From positions 62,001 to 126,000 of the forward strand of contig NZ_PPXQ01000008.1 in NCBI RefSeq assembly GCF_004798585.1: a stretch of DNA of 64,000 nucleotides, in the 5' to 3' direction. Shown in pieces: positions 29,303-37,614 of the stretch. Made by a program: the position numbers and the translations under genes. The notes under the pieces were generated by a model. That model did no database searches. It worked only from the letters and a program-made list of their open reading frames with translations, and was not told the DNA's origin. Within the stretch, counting starts at the first letter, position 1; every line of letters starts with the position of its first letter. Origin of the DNA: Massilia sp. Mn16-1_5. GTDB taxonomy: Bacteria > Pseudomonadota > Gammaproteobacteria > Burkholderiales > Burkholderiaceae_D.

Positions 29303-30237
29303 TTCAATTGCACGCGTGGATCGACCGCGCCATACAGCAGGTCGGCCAGCAGGTTGAACACCATGGTCGCGGCGGCGACGTACACGGTAATCGCCTTGAT
29401 GACCGGGAAATCGCTGCGCTCCACGGCGAGGATCACTTCGCGCCCGATGCCGGGAATGCCGAAGAAACGTTCGAGCAGGAAAGCGCCGATCAAGAGCGCC
29501 GGCAAGTTCGCCATCACGTGGGTGATGATCGGGATCGCGGCATTCCGGAGCACGTGGACCCAGACGATGCGGCGCTCCGATAAACCCTTGGCGCGGGCCG
29601 TGCGCACATAGTCCTGGTGTACTTCGTCGAGCACGAAGCTGCGGTAGAGGCGCAGGGTCGGCGCGATCGACACGGCCAGGCCGATGATGATCGGTAGCAG
29701 CGCGTAGCGCAGCAGGTTCTCGCCCAGGCTCTCGCCCCAGCCCTGCACCGGGAACAGGCCGAGTTTATAAGCGAAGAAGTACTGGAACACGATGATGTAG
29801 ACCAGGATCGAGATCGACATGCCGACCGTGCAGGCCACCATCACGGCGCGGTCGGTGAGCGAGCCGCGCACGAACGCGATGGCCAGCGCCAGCGCGATGC
29901 CGAACAGGGTTTCCAGGATGGTCAGGGGCACCAGCACCGTCAGCGAAGGCCCGAGCCGGCTGGCGATGATGTGCGACACCGGTTCGCCTGTGCTCCACGC
30001 ATTGCCGAAATCAAAGCTCGCGATCTGCTTCAGGAAAATGCCGAGCTGAACATAATACGGCTGGTCGATGCCGAGCTGGGCGCGGATATTCGCGATTGCC
30101 GCCTCGTCGGCCATCTTGCCCGCCAGCAGATAGGACGGATCGCCGCCCACCCAGTTGAAGAGCACGAAGACGAGCACGATGACGCCCGCCATTGTCGGCA
30201 GCATCTGCCACAGGCGCCTGAGTATGTAAGCCAGCAT
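29299..30237 (-). CDS. Peptide ABC transporter, permease (YejB/OppB-like)
   Basis: 312 aa. MLAYILRRLWQMLPTMAGV is the typical OppB/DppB N-terminus, and DYVRTARAKGLSERRIVWVHVLRNAAIPI is the conserved EAA loop. First gene of a three-gene operon (two permeases and a double ATPase). The periplasmic binding protein (yejA/oppA type) that usually precedes is missing here; the 309 nt upstream hold only repeat locus D. Confidence 0.92.
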   Translation of the reverse strand: MLAYILRRLWQMLPTMAGVIVLVFVLFNWVGGDPSYLLAGKMADEAAIANIRAQLGIDQPYYVQLGIFLKQIASFDFGNAWSTGEPVSHIIASRLGPSLTVLVPLTILETLFGIALALAIAFVRGSLTDRAVMVACTVGMSISILVYIIVFQYFFAYKLGLFPVQGWGESLGENLLRYALLPIIIGLAVSIAPTLRLYRSFVLDEVHQDYVRTARAKGLSERRIVWVHVLRNAAIPIITHVMANLPALLIGAFLLERFFGIPGIGREVILAVERSDFPVIKAITVYVAAATMVFNLLADLLYGAVDPRVQLK

Positions 30238-30379
30238 GGGACTTCCCGCCGCCGCGCCTTGCCTGGCTCGGCCGTTTTAAAAACGCTCACGATAACGCAA
30301 TTCGCGGCGGGCGGGCCATCAAGTTCTGTTGTTGACCTATAACCTGGGAGGCGTTTCGGCTGCGCGCGAGCCGGCTGGA

Positions 30380-30521
30380 TGCGTGGGCGGCGCACGCGTT
30401 AGCGGTATGCATGCACCCGGGTGTAGCCGACCACCCTACATCCCTATGGCGTAGGGTGGTCGGCTCCACCCGGACCTCTGCGCCGACGCGACGCCTGCGC
30501 CGCCCACGCGTTCAACCGGCG
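30380..30521. repeat. Dispersed intergenic palindromic repeat, locus D
   Basis: Nested inverted repeats: an outer 14-bp pair GCGTGGGCGGCGCA (30381-30394) / TGCGCCGCCCACGC (30496-30509), followed by CGTTCAACCGGCGGATGAGC, and an inner hairpin GCCGACCACCCTAC / GTAGGGTGGTCGGC (30427-30465). It fills most of the 309-nt spacer between the peptide transporter and aroG. No gene in the rest. Confidence 0.75.
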
Positions 30522-30546
30522 GATGAGCAGCCGCAAGGTCCGTCCC

Positions 30547-31608
30547 TTATGCGTCCTCGCGCAGGCGGCGCTGGCGCACGGCCGCCGCCAGCCCTTCCAG
30601 CACCTGCACGCTGGTCTCCCAGTCGATGCAGCCGTCGGTCACCGACTGGCCATAGGTCAGCTCCTTGCCCGGCACCAAGTCCTGGCGCCCGGCCAGCAGG
30701 TGCGATTCGACCATCACGCCGACGATGCGCTCGTCGCCTGCGGCAACCTGGCGCGCGATGTCGGCGCAGACCGGCACCTGGTTTTCCGGCTTCTTCGAGC
30801 TGTTCGCGTGCGAGGCGTCGATCATCAGGCGCGAGGCCAGGCCGAGGGCGGCGATCTGGCGGCTGGCGTCCTCGACGCTGGCGGCATCGTAGTTCGGCGC
30901 CTTGCCGCCGCGCAGGATGATGTGGCAATCCTCGTTACCGGCGGTCGAGACGATGGCCGAATGGCCGCCCTTGGTCACCGACAGGAAGTGGTGCGGCGTC
31001 GAGGCCGCCTTGATCGCTTCCACCGCAATCTTGATGTTGCCGTCGGTCCCGTTCTTGAAGCCGACCGGGCACGACAGCCCGGAGGCCAGCTCGCGGTGCA
31101 CCTGCGATTCGGTGGTGCGCGCCCCGATCGCGCCCCAGCTGATCAGGTCGGCGATGTACTGCGGGCTGATCACGTCGAGGAATTCGGTCCCGGCCGGCAA
31201 GCCCATCTCGTTGACGTCGCGCAGCAGCTCGCGCGCCATGCGCAGGCCGTCGTTGATGCGGAAGCTGTTGTCCATGTAGGGGTCGTTGATCATCCCCTTC
31301 CAGCCGACCGTCGTGCGCGGCTTCTCGAAATACACCCGCATCACGATCTCGAGCTCGCCGATGAAGCGGCGGCGCTGCTCGACCAGGCGGCGCGCGTATT
31401 CCATCGCGGCCTTCGGGTCGTGGATCGAGCACGGGCCGATCACCACCATCAGGCGGTCGTCCTGGCCATGCAGGATGCGGTGCAGCGCGATGCGCGCCGC
31501 GCTTGCCGTTTCCTCGGCCGCAGGCGTCACCGGAAACTCGCGGATCAGGTGCGAGGGCGGTGTCAGTTCCTTCATTTCGCGGATGCGTAGATCGTCGGTA
31601 CGAGGCAT
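30547..31608 (-). CDS. aroG: 3-deoxy-7-phosphoheptulonate (DAHP) synthase, class I
   Basis: 353 aa. Family signatures include MVVIGPCSIHDPKAAMEYA, RVYFEKPRTTVGWKGMINDP, GTEFLDVISPQYIADLISWGAIGARTTESQ and RGGKAPNYD, with the metal-binding Cys, His, Glu and Asp of AroF/G/H enzymes. It condenses phosphoenolpyruvate and erythrose-4-phosphate, the first step of aromatic amino acid synthesis. ATG 31608 matches the family start. The upstream leader has an aromatic-rich peptide and terminator (see 31642-31774), so expression is probably controlled by attenuation; allosteric control by an aromatic amino acid is also usual. Confidence 0.97.
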   Translation of the reverse strand: MPRTDDLRIREMKELTPPSHLIREFPVTPAAEETASAARIALHRILHGQDDRLMVVIGPCSIHDPKAAMEYARRLVEQRRRFIGELEIVMRVYFEKPRTTVGWKGMINDPYMDNSFRINDGLRMARELLRDVNEMGLPAGTEFLDVISPQYIADLISWGAIGARTTESQVHRELASGLSCPVGFKNGTDGNIKIAVEAIKAASTPHHFLSVTKGGHSAIVSTAGNEDCHIILRGGKAPNYDAASVEDASRQIAALGLASRLMIDASHANSSKKPENQVPVCADIARQVAAGDERIVGVMVESHLLAGRQDLVPGKELTYGQSVTDGCIDWETSVQVLEGLAAAVRQRRLREDA

Positions 31609-31641
31609 GCGGTACTCCGTTTCGTTTATCTGGGCTGCAAA

Positions 31642-31669
31642 TGAAAAAACCGCCATCTCTGGCGGTTTC
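31642..31669 (-). terminator. aroG attenuator (leader terminator)
   Basis: AACCGCCA and TGGCGGTT pair around a GAGA loop and a six-U run follows, 36 nt before the aroG ATG. The 5' arm ACCGCC can instead pair with GGCGGT at 31721-31716 inside the leader ORF, giving a mutually exclusive antiterminator. Confidence 0.85.
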
Positions 31670-31708
31670 TGGTCGTTCGGTCTGTTCTCTTGCTGCGTGA
31701 ACCTGCCG

Positions 31709-31774
31709 CTACTCCACCGCCTGAAGGCTGGAATGGCTAAACCAAAAATAGGTAAAGAAGGCAGCGTTGCGCAT
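31709..31774 (-). CDS. aroG leader peptide rich in aromatic residues
   Basis: 21 codons beginning ATG CGC and ending TAG. The centre reads AAFFTYFWFSHSS: four Phe, one Tyr, one Trp within seven residues. Such codons stall the ribosome when charged aromatic tRNAs are scarce. The stalling site lies 18-40 nt before the antiterminator segment GGCGGT (31721-31716), and the stop codon is placed so that a ribosome finishing the peptide would cover that segment. This is the geometry of a phe/trp-type attenuator. A GGA is present about 7 nt before the start codon. Too short to be called by usual gene finders. Confidence 0.85.
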   Translation of the reverse strand: MRNAAFFTYFWFSHSSLQAVE

Positions 31775-31799
31775 AGGGAATCCGAAAATGGTTGAAACG

Positions 31800-31829
31800 A
31801 CTATAACCCTTGGCTATGAAGCTTGGCAA
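31800..31829 (-). promoter_or_regulatory. Promoter of the aroG leader transcript
   Basis: On the minus strand TTGCCA (31829-31824), an 18-bp spacer and TATAGT (31805-31800). Transcription would start near 31793, about 20 nt before the leader-peptide ATG. Confidence 0.65.
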
Positions 31830-32094
31830 GCGTTTTGTCGCACTGCGTCATTTGCTGCATGAAGTCGAAATGACAGGCAAGCGGTTGCGACAAACCGACA
31901 GCCTATTAAACGCAAGGCTCATGTTTGAGGGATATCAGACATGGCCTTGTCACTAATGCAAAAGTCGGGAGACGCCCCCGTTCAGCTGCGTTTTCTTTGT
32001 GCTGGATCAGTTTGCTTCGTTCCAGACCATGAGGCTAATCAAGCTGCGGCGCCTGGATGGGAATGTGAACCCTCACTACCCTTGGAGTCCGGAC

Positions 32095-34950
32095 ATGAAC
32101 GAAACCTTGTTATCCCGATCCGTGCGCCGCCTGTTCGCAGGAAGCGGCGCGATTGGCCTGGCCTTGTTGGCGCAGCCCCAGGCAGCCGCGCAGGACGCAG
32201 CCGAACAGCCGGTTGCACGCGTCGTCGTTACCGGCAGTAACATCCGCCGCGCCGAAGCCGAAACCGCCTCCTCCGTGCTGACCGTCAACCGCGCCGACAT
32301 CGAACGCTCCGGCAAGACCACCGTGTCCGAACTGCTGCAAACCCTGGCGGTCGACAACCAGGGCTCGGTGCCGGCGGGCTTCGGCAACGGTTTCGCGGCC
32401 GGCGCCACGGGCATTTCGCTGCGCGGCCTCGGCGCCGCTTCGACGCTGGTGCTGCTCAACGGACGGCGCATGGCGCCCTACGGCCTGGCCGACGACGGCC
32501 AGAAAGTGTTTGCCGACCTCAACGTGATCCCGACCGATGCCGTCGACCGCGTCGAGATCCTGAAGGACGGCGCGTCGGCCATCTACGGCTCCGACGCCAT
32601 TGCCGGCGTCGTCAACATCATCCTGCGCCGCGACTTCAAGGGCACCGCCGTGCGCGCCTCGCTCGGCATCACGGAAGAATGGGATGGCGAGAAGCAGAAC
32701 TTCGCCATTACCCACGGCTTCGGCAACCTGGACAGCGACGGCTACAGCGGGCTGCTCAATTTCGAATTCAAACGCAGCAACAACATCTGGCTGCGCGAGC
32801 GCACCGACCGCCGCCAGGTCGGCCGTATCGACCTGCGCCCCTGGGGCTTTTCGGCACAGGAAGCACTGGGCGGCACCGGCGCCATCACCGGCAACAACGC
32901 CTCCGGCAATGCGATCAACGGCAACGTGCGCAATCCGGCCACGAACGACTACTTCAACCGCGGCAACCTGTCCCCGGCAACCGGCTTCACCCGGCGGTTC
33001 CCGGGCGCGGCCTGTTCGAATTTCACCAGCCACCCGCAGGGCGATCCCGGCGGCGGCTGCCTGATCGACTCGACCCAGGCCTACAACCAGGTCCAGCCGC
33101 AACAGGAGAACTACAGCCTGTACGGACGCGGCACCTGGCGCCTGACACCGGAGATCGAAGGCTACAGCGAGCTGAACCTGTACTCCAGCAAGACTGCAAC
33201 CTCGACCACGCCCAGCTCGATCAGCGCCAATGCCGGCTTTCCGGGCGGCCCGGTCAGCAACGCCGGCGTGCGGCTCGGCGCTGCCCATCCCGACAACCCG
33301 TATTTCGGCACTGCGGCGCGCCTGCGCTATTTGCCGGCCGACGTCGGCCCGCGCGCGTCGAAATTCGACTCCTTCTTCGTGCGCGCGATAGCCGGCGTGC
33401 GCGGCACCCTGGCCGGCTGGGAATACGACAGCGCCCTGCTGTTTTCGCGCAGCACGGTGCAGAACAGGCGCACCGGCTACCTGCAACGCGACGTCACCTT
33501 CGCCCTGCTCGATCCGAGCCCTGCCAACATCGCAGCCGCTCTGGTAAACAGCCCGGCCTATGCCGCGCTGCCTATCGGCACTGTCTGGCGCATTGCCGAG
33601 AACGCCGGCCTGAACGACCCAGCCGTGTACGCGGCACTCTCGCCGACGATCGGGGCCGACGCCCACGCCAAGATCATCCAGGGCGACTTCAAGCTCACGC
33701 GCGAATTCGGCAAGCTGGCCGGCGGCGCGATCGGCGTGGCGGCCGGTGCCGAATGGCGGCGCGAGGAGTCCGAGCTGAAACCCGTCACCGGGACCGAACG
33801 CGGCAACATCATCGGCCTCGGCTATTCGGCATTCAGCGGCGCGCACAACGTGTTCGCCTTGTATGGGGAGGCGCTCGCTCCCGTACTGCCCGGGCTGGAA
33901 GTAACCGGCGCACTGCGCTGGGACCATTTCACGGATGTGGGCAATTCGTACACCCCGAAGGTCGGCGTCAAGTGGCAGCCCTCGCGCCAGCTGGCGCTGC
34001 GTGGCACCTTCTCCCGGGGTTTCCGCGCCCCGAGCCCGGCCGAGAACGGCGTCGGCGGGCTGGCGGCATTCTCCACCGCCGCCGACCCGCTGCGCTGCAG
34101 CCTGGGCGTGGAAGCCGCTTGCGATCCGGCCGCGATCGCGCTCGTCACCTCGCCCAACCCGGACCTGTCGCCGGAGCGTTCGAAGAACTACAACATCGGC
34201 ATCGTCTGGGATCCGCTGCCGCGCACCAGTATCTCGGTCGACTTCTGGCGCATCAAGCGCAAGAATGAAATCAACCAGGAGCTGGTCGATGTCGCCATCG
34301 CCAACGGCAGCGTGGCGCGCGACCCGTCCACGGCGGAGGCCGGCATTCCCGGCGACCCGGGCGCCATCACCGCAGTGCTCGCGAACTACGTCAATTCGGC
34401 CCAGTCCGAGGTGCGCGGCATCGACCTCGACGTCCGCTACACGCACCGCCTGCCCAATGGCTGGGGCAATCTCCTGCTCGACGGCAAGTGGACGTATATC
34501 GACAAGTGGAAGCGCACCGAGCGTGACGGCAGCTCGCGCGACTTTGCCGGCACCCATGGCAACTGCGACGTCACCAACTGTATCGGCACTCCGGACCACC
34601 GCGTCAATCTGCGTGCCGCCTGGGACTGGACCGACTGGCGCGTGGCGCTGAACGCGAACTACCGCGCGCCGATCGAGAACGTGCGCTTCAAGGGCGCCCC
34701 GTGCGCCAGCCACTTCGCCAATGGCGACGACGCACCTGCCGGTTGCGAAATCGCCTCGTTCACGGTCTTCGACCTGGTGCTGCGCTGGAAGGCGGCGCCC
34801 AACCTGGAGGTGTTCGGATCGATCGAGAACCTGTTCGACAAGATCGCGCCGCTCGACCCCTTGACCTTTGGCGCCCAGTCCTTCAACCCGCTCGATTACC
34901 AGGGCGCGGTGGGACGGAGCTACAACATTGGAGCGCGCTATACCTTCTGA
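32095..34950 (+). CDS. TonB-dependent outer-membrane receptor (VTGS plug type), receptor 1
   Basis: 951 aa. The signal peptide (MNETLLSRSVRRLFAGSG..., cut near residue 36-38) is followed by the TonB-box-like RVVVTGSNIRR, a plug domain (LLQTLAVDNQG, LRGLGAASTLVLLNGRR, VEILKDGASAIYGSDAIAG) and a 22-strand barrel ending in GRSYNIGARYTF. ATG 32095 has GGAG 8-9 nt upstream. Such receptors import siderophores, sugars or peptides using TonB; the substrate is unknown. Cys-rich loop 'TSHPQGDPGGGC' and others suggest disulfides in extracellular loops. Divergent from aroG; a C-terminal remnant of another receptor follows directly (34956-35024). Confidence 0.93.
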   Translation: MNETLLSRSVRRLFAGSGAIGLALLAQPQAAAQDAAEQPVARVVVTGSNIRRAEAETASSVLTVNRADIERSGKTTVSELLQTLAVDNQGSVPAGFGNGFAAGATGISLRGLGAASTLVLLNGRRMAPYGLADDGQKVFADLNVIPTDAVDRVEILKDGASAIYGSDAIAGVVNIILRRDFKGTAVRASLGITEEWDGEKQNFAITHGFGNLDSDGYSGLLNFEFKRSNNIWLRERTDRRQVGRIDLRPWGFSAQEALGGTGAITGNNASGNAINGNVRNPATNDYFNRGNLSPATGFTRRFPGAACSNFTSHPQGDPGGGCLIDSTQAYNQVQPQQENYSLYGRGTWRLTPEIEGYSELNLYSSKTATSTTPSSISANAGFPGGPVSNAGVRLGAAHPDNPYFGTAARLRYLPADVGPRASKFDSFFVRAIAGVRGTLAGWEYDSALLFSRSTVQNRRTGYLQRDVTFALLDPSPANIAAALVNSPAYAALPIGTVWRIAENAGLNDPAVYAALSPTIGADAHAKIIQGDFKLTREFGKLAGGAIGVAAGAEWRREESELKPVTGTERGNIIGLGYSAFSGAHNVFALYGEALAPVLPGLEVTGALRWDHFTDVGNSYTPKVGVKWQPSRQLALRGTFSRGFRAPSPAENGVGGLAAFSTAADPLRCSLGVEAACDPAAIALVTSPNPDLSPERSKNYNIGIVWDPLPRTSISVDFWRIKRKNEINQELVDVAIANGSVARDPSTAEAGIPGDPGAITAVLANYVNSAQSEVRGIDLDVRYTHRLPNGWGNLLLDGKWTYIDKWKRTERDGSSRDFAGTHGNCDVTNCIGTPDHRVNLRAAWDWTDWRVALNANYRAPIENVRFKGAPCASHFANGDDAPAGCEIASFTVFDLVLRWKAAPNLEVFGSIENLFDKIAPLDPLTFGAQSFNPLDYQGAVGRSYNIGARYTF

Positions 34951-34955
34951 GGGCA

Positions 34956-35024
34956 GGCTACGATCCGCGTTACACGGCCCCGCTCGGCAGGACGGTGTAC
35001 GCGCGGCTGGCCTACAAGTTTTGA
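34956..35024 (+). pseudogene. Remnant C-terminus of a second TonB-dependent receptor
   Basis: In a different frame, starting six bases behind the receptor-1 stop, the translation reads YDPRYTAP then GRTVYARLAYKF and a stop at 35022-35024. This is the typical end of a TonB-dependent receptor barrel (aromatic last residue), similar in role to the GRSYNIGARYTF end of receptor 1. No N-terminal part of such a gene remains. It looks like the leftover of a deletion or fusion between two tandem receptor genes. Confidence 0.65.
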
Positions 35025-35026
35025 CT

Positions 35027-35171
35027 GTAGGGTGGACGGCTTCGCCGTCCATGCGTTCAATGTACAAATACATTGCCGTCAGCTGCATTTGTAGGGTGGG
35101 CGCCCCGTGCCCACCAGCAGCAAGCGCCGCGTTAGCGCATCGTTTCGGTGGGCACAGGGCGCCCACCCTAC
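35027..35171. repeat. Dispersed intergenic palindromic repeat, locus E
   Basis: Short copy GTAGGGTGGACGGC..GCCGTCCATGCGTTCA (35027-35060), then a long inverted pair: GTAGGGTGGGCGCCC at 35091 and its near-perfect complement GGGCGCCCACCCTAC ending at 35171 (24 of 25 positions). Between receptor 1 and tldD. Confidence 0.75.
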
Positions 35172-35194
35172 GCCTTCCTCTGTAGAGTATTAGC

Positions 35195-35224
35195 GAAAAA
35201 AATGCCCGGCAGCGCCGGGCATTT
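35195..35224 (-). terminator. Intrinsic terminator of the yhdP-amidase-tldD operon
   Basis: AATGCCCGGC and GCCGGGCATT pair around a short loop and a U-run follows on the minus strand; 20 nt behind the tldD stop. Confidence 0.85.
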
Positions 35225-35244
35225 CTTCATCGCAGCAGCGAGAC

Positions 35245-36705
35245 TTACGCCGTACCGCCGACCGTCACCCCATCGATGCGCAAGGTCGGCTGCCCCACGC
35301 CGACCGGCACGCTTTGCCCCTCCTTGCCGCACACGCCCACGCCCGAGTCGAGCGACATGTCGTTGCCGATCATCGAGATGCGGTTCATGACGTCCGGGCC
35401 GTTGCCGATCAGGGTCGCGCCCTTCACCGGATAGGTCACCTTGCCGTCTTCGATCATGTAGGCCTCGCTGGCCGAGAACACGAACTTGCCGTTGGTGATG
35501 TCGACCTGGCCGCCGCCGAAGTTGACCGCGTACAGGCCGTTCTTGACCGAGGCCAGGATCTCGGCCGGGTCCTTGTCGCCCGCCAGCATGTAGGTGTTGG
35601 TCATGCGCGGCATCGGCAGGTGGGCGAAGGATTCGCGGCGCGCGTTGCCGGTGATCGGCATCTTCATCAGGCGCGCGTTCATCGTGTCCTGGATATAGCC
35701 CTTCAGGATGCCGTCCTCGATCAGCGTCGTGCACTGGGTCGGGTTGCCTTCGTCGTCCATGTTGAGCGAGCCGCGGCGGTCCTTCAGCGTGCCGTCGTCG
35801 ACCACGGTGACGCCCTTGGCCGCCACGCGCTGGCCGATCATGCCGGCATACGAGGACGAACCCTTGCGGTTGAAGTCGCCTTCCAGGCCGTGGCCGACCG
35901 CTTCGTGCAGCAGCACGCCGGGCCAGCCCGGGCCGAGCACGATCGTCATCGGGCCCGCCGGCGCCGGACGCGCCTCCAGGTTCACCAGCGCCGACTTGAC
36001 TGCCTCGGTGGCGTAACGGTCGAGAATCTCGTCGTCGAAATAGCCATAATCGAAACGGCCGCCGCCGCCCGAGGAACCGGTCTCGCGCCGGCCGTTCTGC
36101 TCGGCGATCACGGTGACGGACACGCGCACCAGCGGGCGGATGTCGGCCGCCAGCACGCCATCGCTGCGCACCACCAGCACCACGTCGTATTCGCCGGCCA
36201 GGCCCGCCATCACCTGCACCACGCGCGGATCCTTGGCGCGCGCCATCTTCTCGACACGCTCGAGCAGCTTGACCTTGGCGGTGGCGTCGAGCGAGGCCAG
36301 CGGGTCGCGCGGCAGGTAGAGCGAACGGCCGCCGGTCGGCGTGGTGCTACTTGCCACCTTCACGCGGCCGGCACCGGCGCGCGCGATGGTGCGCGTCGCG
36401 GCTGCGGCGTCCAGCAGCGCGGATTCGGAAATTTCGTCGGAGTAGGCAAAGGCCGTCTTCTCGCCCGAGATGGCGCGCACGCCCACGCCCTGGTCGATCG
36501 AGAAGCTGCCGGTCTTGACGATGCCCTCTTCCAGGCTCCAGCCTTCGCTCTTGGTGAACTGGAAATACAGGTCGGCGTAATCGACCTTATGGGTGAACAT
36601 CGTGCCCAGCGTGCGCAGCAACTTGCCTTCGTCGAGGCCAAACGGCGTCAGCAGTACATCGCGCGCGACTGCCAGGGAGGAAAGATTCGGTTCGAATGGA
36701 GTCAT
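35245..36705 (-). CDS. tldD: Metalloprotease TldD
   Basis: 486 aa. The metal-binding [11 protein letters not shown] (HExxxH) is intact; other family segments are [35 protein letters not shown] and [18 protein letters not shown]. TldD pairs with TldE/PmbA (not in the window) to degrade unfolded peptides and to process peptides such as microcin B17. The start ATG 36705 matches the family and removes an unconserved upstream stretch. Last gene of the yhdP-amidase-tldD operon, a common arrangement in betaproteobacteria. Confidence 0.95.
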   Translation of the reverse strand: MTPFEPNLSSLAVARDVLLTPFGLDEGKLLRTLGTMFTHKVDYADLYFQFTKSEGWSLEEGIVKTGSFSIDQGVGVRAISGEKTAFAYSDEISESALLDAAAATRTIARAGAGRVKVASSTTPTGGRSLYLPRDPLASLDATAKVKLLERVEKMARAKDPRVVQVMAGLAGEYDVVLVVRSDGVLAADIRPLVRVSVTVIAEQNGRRETGSSGGGGRFDYGYFDDEILDRYATEAVKSALVNLEARPAPAGPMTIVLGPGWPGVLLHEAVGHGLEGDFNRKGSSSYAGMIGQRVAAKGVTVVDDGTLKDRRGSLNMDDEGNPTQCTTLIEDGILKGYIQDTMNARLMKMPITGNARRESFAHLPMPRMTNTYMLAGDKDPAEILASVKNGLYAVNFGGGQVDITNGKFVFSASEAYMIEDGKVTYPVKGATLIGNGPDVMNRISMIGNDMSLDSGVGVCGKEGQSVPVGVGQPTLRIDGVTVGGTA

Positions 36706-36813
36706 TTTGCGTCTTGTCTCGGTCTCGGTTGGATTCGGGCATTGTGCCATATCCGCCCCGATCGTACCGATGCGGACGCGGGTGTCGTCACCGCCGGGCT
36801 TCTGTTGCAAGCC

Positions 36814-37611
36814 TTACATCTTGCGGTGCTTTAGCGCCGGCAGGCTCTCGCGCACCGAAGCCAGGAAAGCCGGATCGAGCTCGCCCGACACCACGCCCTC
36901 TCCCTCGCGCAGCACGTCCTTCACTTCGCCCCAGGGATCGACCAGCATGCTGTGCCCGAAGGTGCGGCGTCCGTTGGCATGCTTGCCGCCCTGGGCCGAG
37001 GCCAGCACATAGCACTGGTTCTCGATGGCGCGGGCGCGCAGCAGGACCTCCCAGTGCGCCATGCCGGTGGTGTGGGTGAAGGCGGCAGGCACCACGATCA
37101 GCGCGCACTCGCCCATCGCACGGTAGAGCTCGGGGAAGCGCAGGTCGTAGCAGACCGACAGGCCGACGCGCCCGAACGGGGCGTCGAAGCTGCCCACGGC
37201 CGCGCCCGGCACGATGGTGCGCGCCTCGTCATAGGATTCGCTGCCCTTGTTGAAGCCGAACAGGTGGATCTTGTCGTAGCGGCTCACTGGCGCTCCGCTC
37301 GGGTCGTACACGAGGGTCGTGTTGAGCACCTTGCCGTCTTCAGGAGAAACGAGCGGCAGGGTGCCGCCGATCAGCCAGATGCCGTGCTCGCGCGCCAGCG
37401 ACGCCATGCAATCCTGGATCGGGCCGGTGCCCGCGCTTTCCGCGTGAAAGACCTTGTCGGCGTCCGTCATGCCCATGATCGGCCAGTATTCGGGCAGGGT
37501 CACGAGCGTGGCGCCGCCGGCGGCGGCCTCCCCCACCAGGCGGCGTGCGGTGGCAAGGTTCTGTTCGACGTCGGGGGTGGACACCATCTGGACTGCGGCG
37601 ACACGGGTCAT
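36814..37611 (-). CDS. Carbon-nitrogen hydrolase (nitrilase superfamily amidase, NIT1/NIT2-like)
   Basis: 265 aa. The Glu-Lys-Cys triad is complete: Glu41 (LPEYW), Lys114 (YDKIHLF) and Cys154 ([13 protein letters not shown]). Closest in look to deaminated glutathione amidase/omega-amidase enzymes, which repair deaminated glutathione or hydrolyse alpha-ketoglutaramate. Three nt after yhdP and 108 nt before tldD. Confidence 0.92.
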   Translation of the reverse strand: MTRVAAVQMVSTPDVEQNLATARRLVGEAAAGGATLVTLPEYWPIMGMTDADKVFHAESAGTGPIQDCMASLAREHGIWLIGGTLPLVSPEDGKVLNTTLVYDPSGAPVSRYDKIHLFGFNKGSESYDEARTIVPGAAVGSFDAPFGRVGLSVCYDLRFPELYRAMGECALIVVPAAFTHTTGMAHWEVLLRARAIENQCYVLASAQGGKHANGRRTFGHSMLVDPWGEVKDVLREGEGVVSGELDPAFLASVRESLPALKHRKM

Positions 37612-37614
37612 GTC

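Noticed and set aside
31834..31894. TTTGTCGCA / TGCGACAAA inverted repeat and GGCAAGCG direct repeat between aroG leader and receptor 1
   Set aside because: Arms are 43 bp apart and no shared partner was found; kept only as a note since it could be an operator.
32110..35166. 1018-codon open frame antisense to receptor 1
   Set aside because: Long antisense frames are common in high-GC DNA; the plus-strand receptor has all family motifs and a ribosome site, and this frame resembles no known protein.
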